This document shows, piece by piece, positions 61,073 through 64,000 of a DNA stretch of 64,000 nt. Within the stretch, counting starts at the first letter, position 1. Each line of letters starts with the position of its first letter. The notes below the pieces were generated by a model. It was given only the letters and a program-made list of their open reading frames with translations, searched no databases and was not told where the DNA came from. Made by a program: the position numbers and the translations under genes. The stretch is from Methylorubrum populi (GTDB lineage: Bacteria > Pseudomonadota > Alphaproteobacteria > Rhizobiales > Beijerinckiaceae): the NCBI RefSeq assembly GCF_002355515.1, contig NZ_AP014809.1, positions 2,814,501-2,878,500 on the forward strand, written 5' to 3'.

Positions 61073-61852
61073 ATGACGAGAGCGGCCCCCGAAATCCGCA
61101 CCTTCCTCTGCCGGAGCGACAATATCGGCGTGCTGATCCGCGATCCCGCGAGCGGCGCCTGCGCCGCCATCGACGTGCCGGAGGCGGCGCCCGTGCTCGC
61201 TGTCCTCGACGCGGAGGGCTGGCAACTCACCGACATCCTCGTCACCCACCGCCACGGCGACCACATCGAGGGGATCCCGGAGGTGGTCGAGCGCACCGGC
61301 GCCCGGGTGACCGCGCCGGAGAAGGCGCGCTCGGCGGTGCCGGATGCGGCCCGTTACGTCCGGGAAGGCGACACGGTGACGGTCGGCGGTCTCTCGGCGG
61401 CGGTGTGGGAAACACCGGGCCACTGCGCCGATCACGTCACCTATCATTTCGCGGATGCCGGCGTGGTGTTCGCGGGCGACACCCTGTTCACCCTCGGTTG
61501 CGGCCGGGTGATGGAGGCCGAGCCGGCGACGCTCTGGCGCTCGCTCGCCCGCTTTCTCGACCTGCCCGACGCGACGAAAGTCTATAGCGGCCACGATTAC
61601 GTGCCCTCAAACGGTCGCTTCGCGCTCGCCGCCGATCCGGACAACGCCGACCTGAAGGAGCGCGTGGCCGAGGCCGGGCGGCTCTCCGAGACGGGCGGCT
61701 TCCTGATCCCCTCGACCATCGGCGAGGAAAAGGCCACCAACCCGTTCCTGCGCGTGGGTGAGCCGGTCCTTGCCCGATCGGCCGGGCTTGAGCCGGGCTC
61801 CGATCCGTCCGCGGTTTTCACCGCCCTGCGCGCCTGGAAGAACCGGTTCTGA
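61073..61852 (+). CDS. gloB: Hydroxyacylglutathione hydrolase (glyoxalase II)
   Basis: 259 residues. The metallo-beta-lactamase motif THRHGDHIEG, GHCADHVTYHF, FAGDTLFTLGCGRVMEA and SGHDY supply the binuclear metal ligands; the C-terminal HAGH domain ends with TALRAWKNRF. It hydrolyses S-lactoylglutathione to lactate and glutathione. ATG 61073 is chosen; ATG 61046 would add nine residues. Confidence 0.93.
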   Translation: MTRAAPEIRTFLCRSDNIGVLIRDPASGACAAIDVPEAAPVLAVLDAEGWQLTDILVTHRHGDHIEGIPEVVERTGARVTAPEKARSAVPDAARYVREGDTVTVGGLSAAVWETPGHCADHVTYHFADAGVVFAGDTLFTLGCGRVMEAEPATLWRSLARFLDLPDATKVYSGHDYVPSNGRFALAADPDNADLKERVAEAGRLSETGGFLIPSTIGEEKATNPFLRVGEPVLARSAGLEPGSDPSAVFTALRAWKNRF

Positions 61853-62018
61853 CGACCGGGCAGGGGAGGGCAGCGGTCTCGCGGCGAGTCCATTGACCGC
61901 GTCGCCTGTGTTCGGCGAGACCTTGCCTTTGCCTCGGGGCCGTGTGATCGAAGCCCACGGTTTGCGCATCGCAACACGACCCGCTCGTCCGCGTATCCTC
62001 GGCGAAAGGCCGGTTCCC

Positions 62019-62171
62019 TTGCCCACCCTGTTCCGTTTCCTCGCCACGATCGCGATCCTCGCGGGCCTCGTCTTCGCCGGCATGTTCGCCCTGGCGACCT
62101 TCGTCCAGCCGACGCCGCGCGAGATGAGCGTGACGATTCCGCCCGCGAAGCTCCAGCCGGGCGGCCGATGA
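62019..62171 (+). CDS. 50-residue membrane protein translationally coupled to xerD
   Basis: Starts at TTG 62019 (LPTLFRFLATIAILAGLVFA). One TM helix (~8-30) is followed by a short tail with FVQPTPREMSVTIPPAKLQP. The stop overlaps the xerD start (ATGA). I recall similar small proteins upstream of xerD in Methylobacterium and Bradyrhizobium. The TTG start is the best available in frame and is preceded by AAGG. Function unknown. Confidence 0.6.
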   Translation: MPTLFRFLATIAILAGLVFAGMFALATFVQPTPREMSVTIPPAKLQPGGR

Positions 62172-63139
62172 GCGCGGACGGTTCCGCGCCCTCGGACGGG
62201 GCGGAGGATCCGGGTCAACTCTTTCTCGACATGCTCGCCGCCGAACGGGGCGCGGCCGCCAACACCCTGGCGGCCTACCGCCGCGATCTCGACGATTATC
62301 TCGGATATCTCGCGGAGGGCGGGATCGACCCCGAGGAGGCGAGCGCCGACCACGTCCGCGCCTACATCGCCTCCCTGGAGCCCCGCGGGCTGAAGGCATC
62401 CTCCGCCGCCAGGCGCCTCTCCTGCATCCGCGGCTTCCATCGCTTCCTCTACGCCGAAGGCTATGCCGAGACGGACCCGACCGCGCCGGTCGCCGCGCCG
62501 CGCCGCGCCAAGGGCCTGCCGAAGATCCTTTCGGTGGAGGAAGTCGACCGTCTGCTCGCGACGGCGCGCGAGCGGGTCGATGCGGCCGGCGACAACCGGT
62601 CGGAGGCCCGCGCCGCCTCCCGGATGCTCTGCCTGCTCGAACTGCTCTACGCCACGGGCCTGCGCGTCTCAGAGCTGGTGGCGCTGCCGCGCTCGGCCGC
62701 CGCGACCCGCGAGCGCTACCTCGTGGTCAAGGGCAAGGGCGGACGCGAGCGTCTCGTGCCGCTGACCGACCTCGCGCGGGATGCGATGCGCGCCCACGTC
62801 GCGCTGCTGCCCGCGGACGGTCCCTGGCTGTTCCCGGCGGAGAGCGAGAGCGGCCATCTGACCCGTCAGGCCTTCGCCCGCGACCTCAAGCACGCCGCTG
62901 CCGCGGCGGGCCTGCGCACGGACCGGGTGAGCCCGCACGTTCTGCGCCACGCCTTCGCCAGCCACCTGCTCCAGAACGGCGCCGATCTGCGCGTCGTCCA
63001 AGAATTGCTGGGGCATGCCGACATCTCGACGACCCAGATCTATACCCATGTCCTCGACGAGAGGTTGAAGGGCATGGTGCGCGACCTCCATCCGCTGAAC
63101 GATTCAGGCGATTACATCGAGGTCGGAACTGTTTCCTGA
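62168..63139 (+). CDS. xerD: Site-specific tyrosine recombinase XerD
   Basis: 323 residues. N-terminal SAM-like core-binding domain (LAAERGAAANTLAAYRRDLDDYLGYL). Catalytic residues: Arg in YATGLRVSELV, Lys in VVKGKGGRERLVPL, HVLRHAFASHLL, LGHADISTTQIYTHV with the Tyr nucleophile. With XerC it resolves chromosome dimers at dif. It is chromosomal, distinct from the element integrase at 5803-7008. Confidence 0.95.
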   Translation: MSADGSAPSDGAEDPGQLFLDMLAAERGAAANTLAAYRRDLDDYLGYLAEGGIDPEEASADHVRAYIASLEPRGLKASSAARRLSCIRGFHRFLYAEGYAETDPTAPVAAPRRAKGLPKILSVEEVDRLLATARERVDAAGDNRSEARAASRMLCLLELLYATGLRVSELVALPRSAAATRERYLVVKGKGGRERLVPLTDLARDAMRAHVALLPADGPWLFPAESESGHLTRQAFARDLKHAAAAAGLRTDRVSPHVLRHAFASHLLQNGADLRVVQELLGHADISTTQIYTHVLDERLKGMVRDLHPLNDSGDYIEVGTVS

Positions 63140-63327
63140 GAAGAACTGCATCGAATTATCTAACATTGCCTAATTTATGGAATGTTTGGTCGCGAATTGC
63201 TGCTAAATTCGCACCCCTTGTGCTTTGATACAGTTGACATTGTGACCGTGGTCTGACCCTTTAGGTGGATTACGACCCGGGGGAGGAGACGCAAAAGTTC
63301 GCTTGGCCGAACCTTTGCCAGGATGCG

Positions 63328-64000
63328 ATGCGCCTCGATCTCCCGACGCTTTTCATGATGACGGCCGCCGTCACCTTCACGGTCGGTGTGCTGTTCCTGC
63401 TGTCGTGGAGTCAGGCCCGCCGCCAGCGTGCCCTGGTGGTCTGGGGCATCGCGCATATCGTCGGCAGCGGCGCCTCGCTGCTGTTGTCCCTGCGCGGTCA
63501 GATCCCGGACAGTCTGTCCATCGGCGTCGCCAACGCACTGATGATCGGCGCCTACGGTCTGATCTGGAGCGGCGTGCGGGCCTTCGAGCGCCGCCCCTTA
63601 CGTCTCGACTGGGCCTTGGCCGGCGCCGTCACGTGGCTCGCCGCCTGTACCGTTCCCGCCTTCTACGAGTCGCTGCCGGCCCGTGTCATCCTCGCCTCGA
63701 CGAGCGCGGGGATGTATTGCGGTTTCGGCGCGCTCACGATCTGGCAGGGCCGCGGCGAGTCTCTGGTGTCGCGCTACCCGGCCCTCGTCCTGCTCGCGAC
63801 TTATGCCGCTCTCTACTGGATCCGCGTGCCGCTGGCCGTTACCACGCCGATCCCGGCCTCCGTGGCGACCGCCTCGCCCTGGTTCGCTATCCTCTGCTTC
63901 ACCGGCACGCTGTTCTCGGTGGCGATCGCCTTCGTGTTCATGGCGCTGACCAAGGAGCGGGCCGAGCGCGAGCAGCGGCTGGCTGCCGAGACCGATTCCC
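63328..64000 (+). CDS. Multi-pass membrane GGDEF-type protein (3' partial)
   Basis: The frame from ATG 63328 is open to the window edge (224 codons). Six or seven TM segments are visible (LFMMTAAVTFTVGVLFLLSW, WGIAHIVGSGASLLLSL, WALAGAVTWLAACTV and others). The end RAEREQRLAAETDS is the usual entry into a GGDEF domain (ETDxLTGL), whose catalytic part is outside the window. A diguanylate cyclase or degenerate relative is therefore inferred. It follows xerD after 188 bp, where a separate promoter is likely. Confidence 0.7.
   Translation, partial: MRLDLPTLFMMTAAVTFTVGVLFLLSWSQARRQRALVVWGIAHIVGSGASLLLSLRGQIPDSLSIGVANALMIGAYGLIWSGVRAFERRPLRLDWALAGAVTWLAACTVPAFYESLPARVILASTSAGMYCGFGALTIWQGRGESLVSRYPALVLLATYAALYWIRVPLAVTTPIPASVATASPWFAILCFTGTLFSVAIAFVFMALTKERAEREQRLAAETDS

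Noticed and set aside
1..64000. CRISPR arrays, insertion sequences and rRNA genes
   Set aside because: No spaced identical repeats of CRISPR type, transposase genes or rRNA sequence were seen on either strand.

Overview
The window is a high-GC chromosomal segment from an alphaproteobacterium, most likely Methylobacterium or Methylorubrum (Hyphomicrobiales). This rests on a Tad/Cpa pilus locus with alphaproteobacterial gene order, a bacteriochlorophyll magnesium-chelatase subunit (bchI), the lptC-lptA-lptB-rpoN-hpf-ptsN block, a BA14K-family protein, and general codon and base use. The genus is an inference; no rRNA gene is present.

Layout. (1) 1-7215: the right-hand end of an integrative element or degenerate prophage. 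A chain of small, mostly plus-strand genes (zinc-binding protein, ASCH domain, UVR-motif protein, DUF5131/Gp37-Gp68, conserved phage protein, HD hydrolase, AlpA-like HTH) leads to a tyrosine recombinase, followed by the 3' end of a tRNA-Val gene as the attachment site. One gene in this block, a cytosine methyltransferase, is cut off after about 12 codons. (2) 7628-11430: chemoreceptor, a 35-residue membrane microprotein and a glycosyltransferase. (3) 11461-17267: an unusual metabolic cluster of an EgtD-like amino-acid N-methyltransferase, a second methyltransferase, a YqcI/YcgG heme N-hydroxylase-like protein and a DUF1989 protein, with a divergent OPT-family transporter. I regard this as the best candidate for an undescribed small-molecule pathway. 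(4) 17336-22377: a lone ABC-2 permease with an AT-rich patch, tRNA-Ala(GGC) with a clear promoter, and several envelope or secreted proteins. (5) 22378-29162: polA, two intergenic palindromic repeats, endonuclease V, ychF, pth and rplY. (6) 29333-39360: Flp/Tad pilus genes (secretin N-domain protein, flp, cpaA, cpaB-cpaC-cpaD-cpaE-cpaF-tadB-tadC) without tadD/E/F/G. (7) 39460-44751: tandem MaoC protein with an overlapping transporter, ohr behind two OhrR-type boxes, a CoA-binding protein, a thioesterase and an MFS transporter. (8) 45114-50036: diguanylate cyclase, envelope and stress proteins (BA14K, PhnA-like, CsbD, helix-hairpin-helix) and an RNase D. (9) 50306-56340: LPS transport, sigma-54, ribosome hibernation and PTS(Ntr). 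(10) 56559-64000: bchI, gpmA, dapB, marC, a methyltransferase, a glyoxalase II-type hydrolase, a small membrane protein overlapping xerD, and a diguanylate cyclase-like gene cut by the window edge.

All functional calls come from reading the sequence and from memory of protein families. No database search was run.
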